A DNA stretch of 8,322 nt. Origin: a bacterium (GTDB lineage: Bacteria; Patescibacteria; Microgenomatia; UBA1400; UBA12108). A model generated the notes under the pieces. It saw only the letters and a list, made by a program, of their open reading frames with translations, was not told the origin of the DNA and did not search any database. This document shows, in pieces, positions 1 to 6,979 of this stretch. The position numbers and the translations under genes were made by a program. The stretch is from positions 1-8,322 of the forward strand of contig JAJYKS010000014.1 in the NCBI GenBank assembly GCA_021788365.1, in the 5' to 3' direction. Every line of letters starts with the position of its first letter. The first letter of the stretch is position 1.

Positions 1-731
1 CAGTCATCGGCAATACCCAATAGTTTATTCTCTTTCAGTGCTTTTAGCATTAACTCCGGATTATATATTTTGGAACTAGTTACTGTTATAAAATATGTTT
101 TCCCATCGAAGGTATCATAAAATTCCTGCCCCAGTAGTCCCTCCGTTTGTTCGTTACTACTGAGCGTATTGACTACGATGTCGCAGTTTTTAATTTTCTC
201 GATTAACTTATCTCCTCGCTCGAAAAAGCTGACTTTCATTCCCATAGCTTCATATGCTTTCCCTACTTTTGAGCCAACATTACCTTTTCCTAAGATACAG
301 GCTTTTTTGTCTGCAAGTCCGTGATAGTCAGGCGAGCCTGTTTTATCATTGAGTGATTGTGTTCCGATCAGATTCCGAAACTTCCTCATGAGCAGGAGAG
401 TCATTGCCACAATCCATTCACTTACGGCATAGCTGTTACAGCCAGGGCAATATGAGACCGTAATGTTGTTTTCTTTTAATTTTTCTTTATTGATCCACCC
501 AACCGCCACGAAGGGTAATGAGTAAAATACATTCTTGTGCTCATATATTTTTTCGGTGAGTCCGGGTTTCCCGCTGCATATAATCTCTGCGTATTTTGTA
601 CGTTCGACCCATTCTTCGGGCGATACGGGTAAGTCATTATAAATTTTTACATCACCGAGTCGTTCTAATCGTTCCCTTTGTTCGGGGGTAAAATGCATCT
701 GGCTGGCAACAACTATTTTTGGCTTGTGCAT
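1..731 (-). CDS. D-isomer-specific 2-hydroxyacid dehydrogenase-like protein, 3' end outside window
   Basis: The gene starts at ATG 731 and stays open for 243 codons to the left edge, so its C-terminus is missing. Residues 70-118 (LPFVAVGWIN...YCPGCNSYAVSEWIVAM) match the substrate-domain to hinge part of the 2-hydroxyacid dehydrogenase family. GKGNVG at 148-153 is the Rossmann GxGxxG that binds NAD(P), with the helix GSKVGKAYEAMGMKV behind it. The family normally has a catalytic Arg in an xNTARG segment; here the aligned stretch is ITVTSSK (215-221), so Ser replaces Arg. The catalytic Glu and His would lie beyond the edge. It begins 7 nt after the murC-like stop with no clear Shine-Dalgarno, and probably belongs to the same transcript. 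Its base composition is clearly AT-richer than the murC-like gene, which suggests later acquisition. Family membership is firm. Substrate is unknown, and activity as a normal dehydrogenase is doubtful. Confidence 0.85.
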   Translation of the reverse strand, partial: MHKPKIVVASQMHFTPEQRERLERLGDVKIYNDLPVSPEEWVERTKYAEIICSGKPGLTEKIYEHKNVFYSLPFVAVGWINKEKLKENNITVSYCPGCNSYAVSEWIVAMTLLLMRKFRNLIGTQSLNDKTGSPDYHGLADKKACILGKGNVGSKVGKAYEAMGMKVSFFERGDKLIEKIKNCDIVVNTLSSNEQTEGLLGQEFYDTFDGKTYFITVTSSKIYNPELMLKALKENKLLGIADD

Positions 732-738
732 ATTGATC

Positions 739-2022
739 TTAAGATAGCTGACCCATAGCTTTAAATTCTGTGTGCAATTTGTAGACAAATCCCGCGCCCA
801 TGGTAAGGATGATATCACCCGGGCGAGAGGCGGCCCAAACTTGTTCTGCCGCATTTTCCCAGGTAAGGGAGCGCGCGCCAGGTACCATGGCGGCGAAAGA
901 CTCGGGCGTCACCGAGTGAGACTTCCCTTTTTCACGAGCAGACTCGAATATGGGCATGATGAAGGGCAGATCGGCGGTGGCGATCGCCTGGGCAAAGTCA
1001 GGTAAGAGCGCTTCGGTACGAGTATAAGTGTGTGACTCAAAGACGAGGAGAACACGATGGCCGGGAAAGTGCTCGTGAAAAGCACGAACAGTAATCTCAA
1101 TCTCTGAGGGGTGGTGACCATAGTCGTCGTACAAAAGGCGACCGGCAACCTCGCCGTGAAATTCCTGGCGGCGCCCTGCACCTTGGTATGCTTGGATTCC
1201 TAAAATTGCCTGTTCGTGCGGGACTCCGGCGGCCTCGGCGGCCAAAACTGCGGCCTGGGCGTCTGCCTGGTTTTGCGGGCCAAAGACGGAGAGTTTGAGA
1301 TGAGGCTCGGCGGCGTATGGTACTAGTTTGATGTCCTTCAAGGTTACACCTTGAAGGTCGAGGAGACGGCGAGTCAGTGGATCGGCGGGATTGTAGATCC
1401 ACGTGCCACCTGGGGGGATGCTTTTGACTAGATCTATAAAAACGGCGAGGGTGGCTTCTTCATCTTTGTAGATGTCGGGGTGGTCGTGGACAATATTGGT
1501 GGTGACGAGCACATTGGGGGTGAGGAGGGCAAATTTGGGGCGCGGATCATTTTTCCCGATTGCATATTCATCTGCCTCGACGACATACCACGGATCGGTG
1601 CCGGCGTGCCCCGGTGCTGCCAGGCCCGCGATACTCCCGGTACCCACGTAGTAGCCGACGTCGCGACCAGCTGCGTGAAACAGTGCAGCGAGCATGGCAC
1701 TGGTCGTGGTTTTGCCACCGACACCGGCCACGGCGATCACTTTCCTATCTTTCACAAAATCAGCAAGCGCCTGGGCAAGCGGCTGGGTGGGAATCGTGGT
1801 TTCTGGTGGCTGATAGGCACCAGAGTACACAATGAGATCCATATTCTTGGGAATTGGAGCACTTAGAGGAGAAACCTCTAAGTGCCTGGAAGCTAAGATG
1901 TCGTCGGTAATAAACGATTCATCAGTATCTGAACCAGAGACGTGCCACCCGGCGTCGGCAAATGCCAGGGCAAGGGAAGTCATTCCTACTCCCTTTATTC
2001 CGATAAAATAGACATTATTCAT
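739..2022 (-). CDS. murC: MurC/Mpl-type UDP-N-acetylmuramate amino acid or peptide ligase
   Basis: A cytoplasmic Mur ligase of 427 aa, which in its family joins L-Ala (MurC) or a recycled tripeptide (Mpl) to UDP-MurNAc using ATP. The N-terminal UDP-binding Rossmann domain begins at once with NNVYFIGIKGVGM, followed by HVSGSD (27-32). The P-loop is AGVGGKTTT (99-107), where MurC usually has GTHGKTT. EADEY is at 149-153, TNI..DHPDIY at 175-185, GAGRRQEF at 281-288, YDDYGHHPSEI at 298-308 and SHTYTRTEALL at 330-340. YGHHP is MurC-like; EADEY with RPKF (161-164) recalls Mpl. I lean to MurC because no other candidate is visible. An in-frame GTG at 2037 overlaps the upstream stop but has no ribosome site. 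ATG 2022, with a weak AAGAGA before it and the conserved N-terminus just after it, is the better start. The gene contains two long perfect hairpins, listed separately. Confidence 0.88.
   Translation of the reverse strand: MNNVYFIGIKGVGMTSLALAFADAGWHVSGSDTDESFITDDILASRHLEVSPLSAPIPKNMDLIVYSGAYQPPETTIPTQPLAQALADFVKDRKVIAVAGVGGKTTTSAMLAALFHAAGRDVGYYVGTGSIAGLAAPGHAGTDPWYVVEADEYAIGKNDPRPKFALLTPNVLVTTNIVHDHPDIYKDEEATLAVFIDLVKSIPPGGTWIYNPADPLTRRLLDLQGVTLKDIKLVPYAAEPHLKLSVFGPQNQADAQAAVLAAEAAGVPHEQAILGIQAYQGAGRRQEFHGEVAGRLLYDDYGHHPSEIEITVRAFHEHFPGHRVLLVFESHTYTRTEALLPDFAQAIATADLPFIMPIFESAREKGKSHSVTPESFAAMVPGARSLTWENAAEQVWAASRPGDIILTMGAGFVYKLHTEFKAMGQLS
1335..1357. repeat. Perfect 10-bp inverted repeat inside the murC-like gene
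   Basis: The arm CCTTCAAGGT (1335-1344) and its exact reverse complement (1348-1357) flank a 3-nt loop TAC. In the gene it encodes about residues 222-230 (DLQGVTLKD), at the end of the central ATPase domain. There is no T-run, so it does not look like a terminator. It would form a strong hairpin in the mRNA. Confidence 0.85.
1859..1885. repeat. Perfect 11-bp inverted repeat inside the murC-like gene
   Basis: The arm GCACTTAGAGG (1859-1869) and its exact reverse complement (1875-1885) surround a 5-nt loop AGAAA. It encodes about residues 47-55 (HLEVSPLSA), a linker in the N-terminal UDP-binding domain. It lies about 140 nt inside the gene, and no T-run follows on either strand. Function unknown: it could be chance, an mRNA structure that affects translation or decay, or the trace of a small palindromic element. 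Confidence 0.87.
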
Positions 2023-2036
2023 TTGTCTCTTAAACA

Positions 2037-2780
2037 CTATACTGTAGCTTTCTTCCTGGCTTTGGCATAATCACTGCGATTGTTCACTCCTTGCCAGATG
2101 GAGGCGTCGGGAATATAGAGAGCTTCTACACTCCTCCCGTGGCGAAGGGCAATTTCGACCATATCGGTGAGGTAATATTCTCCGGTGACGGAATTCTTCT
2201 GAATTTCGTCAATATACTTTTCCAGAAAAACCCGGCTAAAGCAATAAAACCCGGTATTTATTTCTTTGATCGCTTTTTCCGATTCCGTGGCGTTTTTTTC
2301 TTCGACGATGCGAAGTACTTTTCCTGCCGTGTCCCGAACTATGCGACCCAATCCGGTGGGATCATCTTTCTTTACGGTGAGGAACAAGAGGTCAACGCCG
2401 AGCTGCCGGCGCTTTTCTGCCATACTCTCGTACAGCTCTGGCGGGTAAAAAGCAGAGTCGTCGCCATATACTGAGAGCACCGTATCGACGCCCCCATTTA
2501 GGGCAGGGAGGGCAACACGAATGGCGTGGCCCGTGCCTAGCTGCTCTGCCTGCTCTACGTAGGTGACTGTATTTCCCAGCGCTTCTCTGACAGATTCTGC
2601 TTGAAAACCAACGACGACGATAACTTGGTCGACGCCCGCTTTGTGCAAATTTTCTACCGCGTGAGTGATCATCGGCTGACCATTTAGTTTGAAAGCCACC
2701 TTATTTTTATTTTTTGCGTGCATGCGAGTGCCTTTCCCCGCTGCTAGGACTATGGCAGCCACATTATTTATGTTGGTCAT
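2037..2780 (-). CDS. GlmU-like UDP-N-acetylglucosamine pyrophosphorylase domain protein (uridylyltransferase only)
   Basis: A 247-aa nucleotidyltransferase with a GT-A-like Rossmann fold. By family it would make UDP-GlcNAc from GlcNAc-1-phosphate and UTP in the cytoplasm, the first step towards peptidoglycan precursors. Visible motifs are LAAGKGTRM (12-20, nucleotide-binding loop), EQLGTGHAI (79-87), YGDD (105-108, with the metal-binding Asp), GLGRIVRD (143-150), VEEKNAT (159-165), INTGFY (174-179), TGEYYLTD (199-206) and GVNNR (231-235). The order and spacing follow the N-terminal half of GlmU. The protein ends where bacterial GlmU (about 450 aa) would enter its left-handed beta-helix acetyltransferase domain, so that step must come from elsewhere. 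The ATG overlaps the murE-like stop as ATGA and has GGAG 8 nt upstream. An in-frame GTG at 2825 would add 15 unlikely residues. A different sugar-1-phosphate is possible, but GlmU-type specificity fits best. Confidence 0.88.
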   Translation of the reverse strand: MTNINNVAAIVLAAGKGTRMHAKNKNKVAFKLNGQPMITHAVENLHKAGVDQVIVVVGFQAESVREALGNTVTYVEQAEQLGTGHAIRVALPALNGGVDTVLSVYGDDSAFYPPELYESMAEKRRQLGVDLLFLTVKKDDPTGLGRIVRDTAGKVLRIVEEKNATESEKAIKEINTGFYCFSRVFLEKYIDEIQKNSVTGEYYLTDMVEIALRHGRSVEALYIPDASIWQGVNNRSDYAKARKKATV

Positions 2781-4060
2781 AATTTTTTCTCCAAAGCTTT
2801 TTTTATAGCCATTTGGTCGGACCACGGCATTTCAGTATATCCATCGTAGTTCATTGACTCTTCGTGACCCTTGCCACAGGCAACAACCCAATCTCCCTTT
2901 CTGGCTAACGTGTTTACCGCGTAGTCGATCGCCTTTTCACGATCTAGTTCCACGTGAACAATTTTATTTTTCTCTTTTGGAATACCAGACTGTATTGCCT
3001 TGGCTATGTCTGCGGCAGACTCGGTTCGCGGATCCTCTGTTGTCAGTACAATGTCGTCTGCATATTTTGCCGCCGCAGTACCCATCAGAGGCCGTTTGGA
3101 TGCATCGCGCAAACCTGCTGCACCAAAGACCACAATGAGTCGTTCGCTCTTTTTCTTTTGCCCCGAGAGGTTTTCAAGTACCATTTCAAGTGCGTTGGGT
3201 GTATGGGCAAAATCGACGAAGACATGAATACCCCGAGCATTTTCGACTGGCTCTAGGCGGCCCGGCACTCCCGGGAAGGTGGCGAGCGCACGTTTTATGT
3301 CTGACGGAGCAATGCCAAGGATAAGTGCTGTTGCGACGGCGGCGAGGGCGTTGTACACGTTATATTCCCCTGAAAGCGGCGTTTCGTACGTTGTACGACC
3401 AATGGTAAATAGCGTCCCTTGTGGGGTGTAGCGGATTACCGAGGGCTTGAGTTGCGAGTCGTTTTTTATGGAATAGGTAGAAAAGAGAACGTTTGATAAT
3501 CGAGTATTGATATCGTCAAATATGGGTAGGTCTTTGTTTACCACCGCGTGTTCGGCGTGGCGGAAAAGTTTAAGTTTGGCGTCTCGATATTCTTCGAACG
3601 TTTTATGGTAGTCAAGATGTTCGTGCGTGATATTGGTTAGGACCGCTACGCGGGGACGAATAGGAAAAACCCGAAATTGGTCTAGCCCGTGTGAGGTAAC
3701 CTCGAGTACTACGTAGCGTATCTTTTGCGAGCGCATGCGGCGGAGCAGTCTCTGCAGCGCAAACGGACTGGGCGACGTGACGTGGAAACCGGTTTTTATG
3801 CGTTTTCGGCCTACGCGAGCCTCAACAGTACTCACCATCGCCACCTTTTTCCTGGCAGTTTTTAGGATATGGAAGATGAGCGAGGTTGTGGTTGTCTTCC
3901 CATCGGTACCCGTGACGCCAATGATCTCCAGGTTTCTTCCTGGATTACCATAGAGGTACGCTGCCAGGAGTGCTAGAGGAAGATGGTAACTATAGTTAAC
4001 GAACCATTGTGGGAAGATGGGTCGTGCCAGGCGTGCAATACGTGCTAATGCTTCTCTCAT
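2777..4060 (-). CDS. murE: MurE-like UDP-N-acetylmuramyl tripeptide ligase lacking the N-terminal domain
   Basis: An ATP-dependent cytoplasmic Mur ligase of 427 aa, predicted to add the third amino acid of the peptidoglycan stem peptide. The P-loop TGTDGKTTT is already at 50-58, whereas full MurE proteins (about 490 aa) have it near residue 110, so the usual N-terminal UDP-binding domain is missing. In its place are about 45 residues with a hydrophobic helix (YHLPLALLAAYLYGNP, 25-40). Further motifs are VTSHGLDQFR (121-130), LTNITHEHLDYH (141-152), AKLKLF (161-166, with the Lys that is carbamylated in Mur ligases), NALAAVATAL (237-246), FAHTPNAL (284-291), EDPRTE (342-347) and GKGHE (396-400). 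The DPR core resembles the DNPR signature of meso-diaminopimelate-adding MurE. It starts 27 nt after ftsI, and its stop overlaps the next ATG. A cyanophycin-synthetase-like or other Mur ligase is less likely given the context. Confidence 0.88.
   Translation of the reverse strand: MREALARIARLARPIFPQWFVNYSYHLPLALLAAYLYGNPGRNLEIIGVTGTDGKTTTTSLIFHILKTARKKVAMVSTVEARVGRKRIKTGFHVTSPSPFALQRLLRRMRSQKIRYVVLEVTSHGLDQFRVFPIRPRVAVLTNITHEHLDYHKTFEEYRDAKLKLFRHAEHAVVNKDLPIFDDINTRLSNVLFSTYSIKNDSQLKPSVIRYTPQGTLFTIGRTTYETPLSGEYNVYNALAAVATALILGIAPSDIKRALATFPGVPGRLEPVENARGIHVFVDFAHTPNALEMVLENLSGQKKKSERLIVVFGAAGLRDASKRPLMGTAAAKYADDIVLTTEDPRTESAADIAKAIQSGIPKEKNKIVHVELDREKAIDYAVNTLARKGDWVVACGKGHEESMNYDGYTEMPWSDQMAIKKALEKKL
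2789..2792 (-). promoter_or_regulatory. Shine-Dalgarno GGAG for the GlmU-like gene
   Basis: On the minus strand GGAG lies 8 nt before ATG 2780, inside the end of the murE-like gene. With the ATGA stop-start overlap it fixes this start rather than the in-frame GTG at 2825, and it suggests translational coupling. Confidence 0.7.
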
Positions 4061-4087
4061 AATGACCCAGCTATTGTATCATTCCCT

Positions 4088-5830
4088 CTAGTATTTGGGG
4101 GGAATATTGAAGTCGAGGAGCAGTTTGCGGGCTATGGCAAACCAGAGCGGGGCGGCTGTCTCAGAACCCCAAGGTGAACTCGTTGGCTCACGCAACTTGA
4201 CCAGCATGACAAATTTGGGATCCTCGGCTGGGGCAAAACCGACGAAACTGGCAATGGTTTTTGTGGCATCGTAGTGGCCAGCGACTGGTATTTGGGCGGT
4301 CCCTGTTTTGCCTGCGATGTCATACCCCGGGATATCGGTCCATTTTGCCTCCCCCTTGTCGACTGCGTCTACCATGAGCGCTGTCACCCGACGGGCGGCG
4401 TCCTCCGAGAATACGCGTCGAACGACTTTTGGCGCAACTGTTTGAGAACCATCTTCTCCCACCACGCTTTGTACCACGTGTGGTTCCATGAGTAGTCCTC
4501 CATTGGCTATCGCCGCAACTGCCCGCACCATCTGGATAGAGGTAACGGCAATACCCTGTCCAAACGAGGCGGTGGCATAGTCTATGTCTCCCCAGCGATC
4601 GCGAAGATTGGAAGACACTTCTTCCTGTAAATCTATTCCCGTCTTTTTTCCAAAGCCAAAATTGTTAATATACTCGAGCATTTTGTCGCCACCAAGCTTG
4701 CGTTCTACCCACACCATACCGACGTTATCGGAGTGCACCAAGATATCTTCGGGTGTCGAGTTGGGATGGTATTTATTGTCCCAGGTACGGATGGTGTATG
4801 GACCGATTGTGACCGGCCCGGTGCAGATGTCACACGTGTCTGTTTCTTTTATCGCATTCTCGTTTATGGCCGCGGCCATCATAAGTACTTTAAAAGTACT
4901 CCCTGGTTCATAGGCGTCGGCGACAACGGGATTTTTGTAGAGCCCGGTATCGTATGCATAAAACTTGGCCGGGTCGTATGACGGCCAGCTGGCCATGGCA
5001 AGTATGCCACCTGTCTTTGGATCCATTACGACGACGTCGCCTCCGGCAGCCCCGTATTTTTCTACCGCAGCCTGTAATTCTTCTTCGACCGTGTATTCGA
5101 TACCTCTGTTCATATAGAGTTTAAGCGACCTCCCGTTGCGACCGGCCAAGGTCTGATAATCGCCAACGAGGAGCGGATTGCCAGCTGCGTCGCGCTCTGA
5201 TGTGGCTATACCGACACGACCAGCGAGTTCGCGGTCGTAGAATCCCTCGAGACCAAAGTAACCAGTCGGCGTCCCCACGTTGTCACGACCGACAAAACCG
5301 GTAACGGAGGCGGACATTGACGCTTCTGGGTAGTCACGCATGAAGCTTTGGTCAAATGTTAGTCCGGCAATGCGAAGGCCAACAATGGCGTTTTTTTCGT
5401 CAACTGACAAATCTCGTGCCAAGACTGAGTAGCCGGTGTGCCCGAGTCGCTCTAGCATCGTCGCGCGGGCAGTGTTCTTCATGTTGTCAAGCGCGACGGC
5501 AGATTTTGCTGGATCGGTGGCAGTCGCGGGGTCGTCTATGGAAAACCTCAGTAGCGGCATTATGGCATTTACGATTGTCGCGGGATTGTCCTTTACGTCG
5601 GGACTATAGGCGCCCATTGTATAAACCGGTTTGTTCACTACCAGGGGGTATCCGTCGGCTGTATAGATATCTCCACGAGACGGTGTCGTGACATCGGTTG
5701 CTGTATATTGTGCTTGTGCCTGTAATTTGAGGTCTGGACCTTGAATTATCTGCCAATACGCCAATCGTATCACGATGGCTCCGATCCCTACGAGGAAGCC
5801 AACAAACAACAGCTGGATACGTTCGTGCAT
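4088..5830 (-). CDS. ftsI: FtsI/PBP2-type class B penicillin-binding protein (peptidoglycan DD-transpeptidase)
   Basis: A membrane-anchored transpeptidase that cross-links septal peptidoglycan outside the membrane. Counting from ATG 5830 the protein has 580 aa. One uncleaved N-terminal membrane segment covers about residues 6-24 (LLFVGFLVGIGAIVIRLAY). The dimerisation domain follows, with PSRGDIYTADG near 50-60. The catalytic domain has SxxK as EPGSTFK (nucleophile Ser311, Lys314), SxN as SDN (367-369) and KTGTAQ (508-513). All three active-site motifs are intact. There is no C-terminal PASTA domain; the protein stops soon after LLLDFNIPPKY. A TTG four codons upstream (5842) would overlap ftsL by 11 nt. 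I prefer the ATG because it starts just after the ftsL stop (one base between), although no clear Shine-Dalgarno is seen at either. Position after ftsL and before murE is the classical dcw order and supports FtsI over an elongation PBP2. Confidence 0.93.
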   Translation of the reverse strand: MHERIQLLFVGFLVGIGAIVIRLAYWQIIQGPDLKLQAQAQYTATDVTTPSRGDIYTADGYPLVVNKPVYTMGAYSPDVKDNPATIVNAIMPLLRFSIDDPATATDPAKSAVALDNMKNTARATMLERLGHTGYSVLARDLSVDEKNAIVGLRIAGLTFDQSFMRDYPEASMSASVTGFVGRDNVGTPTGYFGLEGFYDRELAGRVGIATSERDAAGNPLLVGDYQTLAGRNGRSLKLYMNRGIEYTVEEELQAAVEKYGAAGGDVVVMDPKTGGILAMASWPSYDPAKFYAYDTGLYKNPVVADAYEPGSTFKVLMMAAAINENAIKETDTCDICTGPVTIGPYTIRTWDNKYHPNSTPEDILVHSDNVGMVWVERKLGGDKMLEYINNFGFGKKTGIDLQEEVSSNLRDRWGDIDYATASFGQGIAVTSIQMVRAVAAIANGGLLMEPHVVQSVVGEDGSQTVAPKVVRRVFSEDAARRVTALMVDAVDKGEAKWTDIPGYDIAGKTGTAQIPVAGHYDATKTIASFVGFAPAEDPKFVMLVKLREPTSSPWGSETAAPLWFAIARKLLLDFNIPPKY

Positions 5831-5831
5831 A

Positions 5832-6104
5832 TTATTTTGCAAGTGCCACAGCGGAAGGAACGGTGAGTGCAGCGATGGTCTTCGTGTCTGTGAAGCCTGC
5901 AGCGGTGATTTTATCAGAAAGTGCGGTCAGCGAACCAGCATCTGCGACTGAGGCTTGTAAAATCGTGTTCTCGCGAGCGAGTGCGGTGATCTGGCTATTT
6001 AGGTCTGCGACTACCTGACTGTCATCTACCGACCGATTGGTAATCGTGACACTCACTAGAACAAGAGCAACGATGACCCCGCTTAGTGCAACTACTCCTT
6101 TCAT
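5832..6104 (-). CDS. ftsL: FtsL-like small bitopic division protein
   Basis: A 90-aa protein with a very short cytoplasmic tail, one membrane helix (about residues 4-21, VVALSGVIVALVLVSVTI) and an extracytoplasmic part that begins with a heptad-like stretch (VADLNSQITALARENTILQASVADA, about 32-56) suited to a coiled coil. Sequence similarity to known FtsL is too weak to judge by eye. The call rests on size, topology, coiled coil and position between rsmH and ftsI, where ftsL sits in most dcw clusters. In that family FtsL pairs with FtsB and helps recruit and activate the FtsW-FtsI synthase. The tail (AAGFTDTKTIAALTVPSAVALAK) matches no family I recognise. Its ATG overlaps the rsmH stop as ATGA and has a strong AGGAAGGA 7 nt upstream. 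Confidence 0.75.
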   Translation of the reverse strand: MKGVVALSGVIVALVLVSVTITNRSVDDSQVVADLNSQITALARENTILQASVADAGSLTALSDKITAAGFTDTKTIAALTVPSAVALAK

Positions 6105-6979
6105 GCCAATTTCCTTCCTACCCGCAATTTCGCGGAGCGGCTTCGCTTGTTATCTGAAATTTCGTCGGTCGAGGGCGTAAGGGGAGATGGTGTCACTATT
6201 TCGCATATCCCCATCTCGTTCTTCTCGGTTAGAAAGTGTTTGACTATCTCATCCTCTAGCGAGTGAAAACTCACGACGGCGAGAGTGCCCTTTACCGCAA
6301 GGCGGCTCAAAGCCGAGGGCAGAGCGGCTTTGAGCTCGTCTCGCTCACTGTTGACGGCCATGCGCAGGGCCTGAAAAATCTTCGTTGCGGGGTGTATGCG
6401 ACCGGTGCGAGGTGCCACACGCTCGACAAGACGCGCGAGGTCAGTTGTTGTCAGAATGGGTCTTATGCGACGCTCTCGACAAATAGCATCCGCAATTCTC
6501 TTAGCATGAGCATCTTCTCCAAGCGTTTGAAAAAGCTCATACAACTCCTTTCTGCCAAGCCCGTTGACCAGGTCTTTGGCTGTTACTACCAGTGACGTAT
6601 CCATGCGCATGTCGAGGGGCGCATCGGTTCTAAAGGAGAATCCCCGCTCTGGTGTATCCAGCTGATAGGAGCTGACACCAAGATCAAAAAGAACACCGTC
6701 ATAGTCACTCCCCAAGCGGTCTCCTGCAAGGACTTCTGAGAAAGCGCCACGAACGGGGGTAAAGACGCCGGCGAAGCCTGCGTCTGCTATGCGCGCGGTG
6801 GCAATTTCCAGCATGTCGGCGTCGCGGTCTATACCCACAACTTCTGCGCCGGCGGAAAGAAGCGCGAGCGTGTGGCCAGCGTATCCCAGTGTGGCGTCGA
6901 TGTATCGCTTGCCAGCAGCGGGAGCCAGGTACGTGGTTACTTCTTCTAGCATGACGGGAGTGTGGAGATCGTTCGTCAT
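6101..6979 (-). CDS. rsmH: 16S rRNA (cytosine(1402)-N(4))-methyltransferase RsmH (MraW)
   Basis: A cytoplasmic S-adenosylmethionine-dependent methyltransferase that N4-methylates C1402 in the ribosomal P site of 16S rRNA. At 292 aa it is close to the usual length of about 310. Family signatures are complete: HTPVMLEEV (6-14), DATLGYAGHT (28-37, SAM-binding loop), GIDRD (49-53, acidic residue for the SAM ribose), FDLGVSS (98-104), RGFSFR and DAPLDMRMD (112-127), GEDAHAKRIA (154-163), HPATKIFQALRMAVN (196-210), SFHSLED (237-243) and the C-terminal RSRSAKLR (279-286). It follows mraZ with a 4-nt ATGA overlap and leads into ftsL the same way, the standard mraZ-mraW-ftsL arrangement. A GGGGA about 12 nt before the start is a possible ribosome site. 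Nothing looks damaged. Confidence 0.97.
   Translation of the reverse strand: MTNDLHTPVMLEEVTTYLAPAAGKRYIDATLGYAGHTLALLSAGAEVVGIDRDADMLEIATARIADAGFAGVFTPVRGAFSEVLAGDRLGSDYDGVLFDLGVSSYQLDTPERGFSFRTDAPLDMRMDTSLVVTAKDLVNGLGRKELYELFQTLGEDAHAKRIADAICRERRIRPILTTTDLARLVERVAPRTGRIHPATKIFQALRMAVNSERDELKAALPSALSRLAVKGTLAVVSFHSLEDEIVKHFLTEKNEMGICEIVTPSPLTPSTDEISDNKRSRSAKLRVGRKLA
6112..6119 (-). promoter_or_regulatory. Shine-Dalgarno AGGAAGGA for ftsL
   Basis: A purine-rich AGGAAGGA on the minus strand ends 7 nt before the ftsL ATG at 6104, inside the 3' end of rsmH. It is the strongest ribosome site seen in the cluster and confirms the ATGA start. Confidence 0.7.

Noticed and set aside
1480..1866. Plus-strand open frame of 128 codons opposite the murC-like gene
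   Set aside because: It is antisense to a well-supported Mur ligase, shows no recognisable motif and follows from the GC-rich codon pattern of the real gene. Other plus-strand frames (for example 2091-2474 and 6789-7196) are rejected for the same reason.
2781..2825. Upstream GTG start adding 15 residues to the GlmU-like protein
   Set aside because: The extension would overlap the murE-like gene by 49 nt and has no family similarity. The ATG at 2780 has GGAG at good spacing and an ATGA overlap.
4068..4087. TGATACAAT, resembling an extended -10 box, before the murE-like gene
   Set aside because: No matching -35 box lies at a sensible distance, and transcription would begin only a few bases before the start codon. 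Read-through from ftsI explains expression better.
4866..4900. Two adjacent palindromes: a 14-bp perfect one (4866-4879) and an 8-bp-arm one (4884-4900) in ftsI
   Set aside because: They cover the codons for MAAAI and the invariant SxxK region (STFKVL). Simple codon choices for these residues produce the symmetry, so chance is the best explanation.
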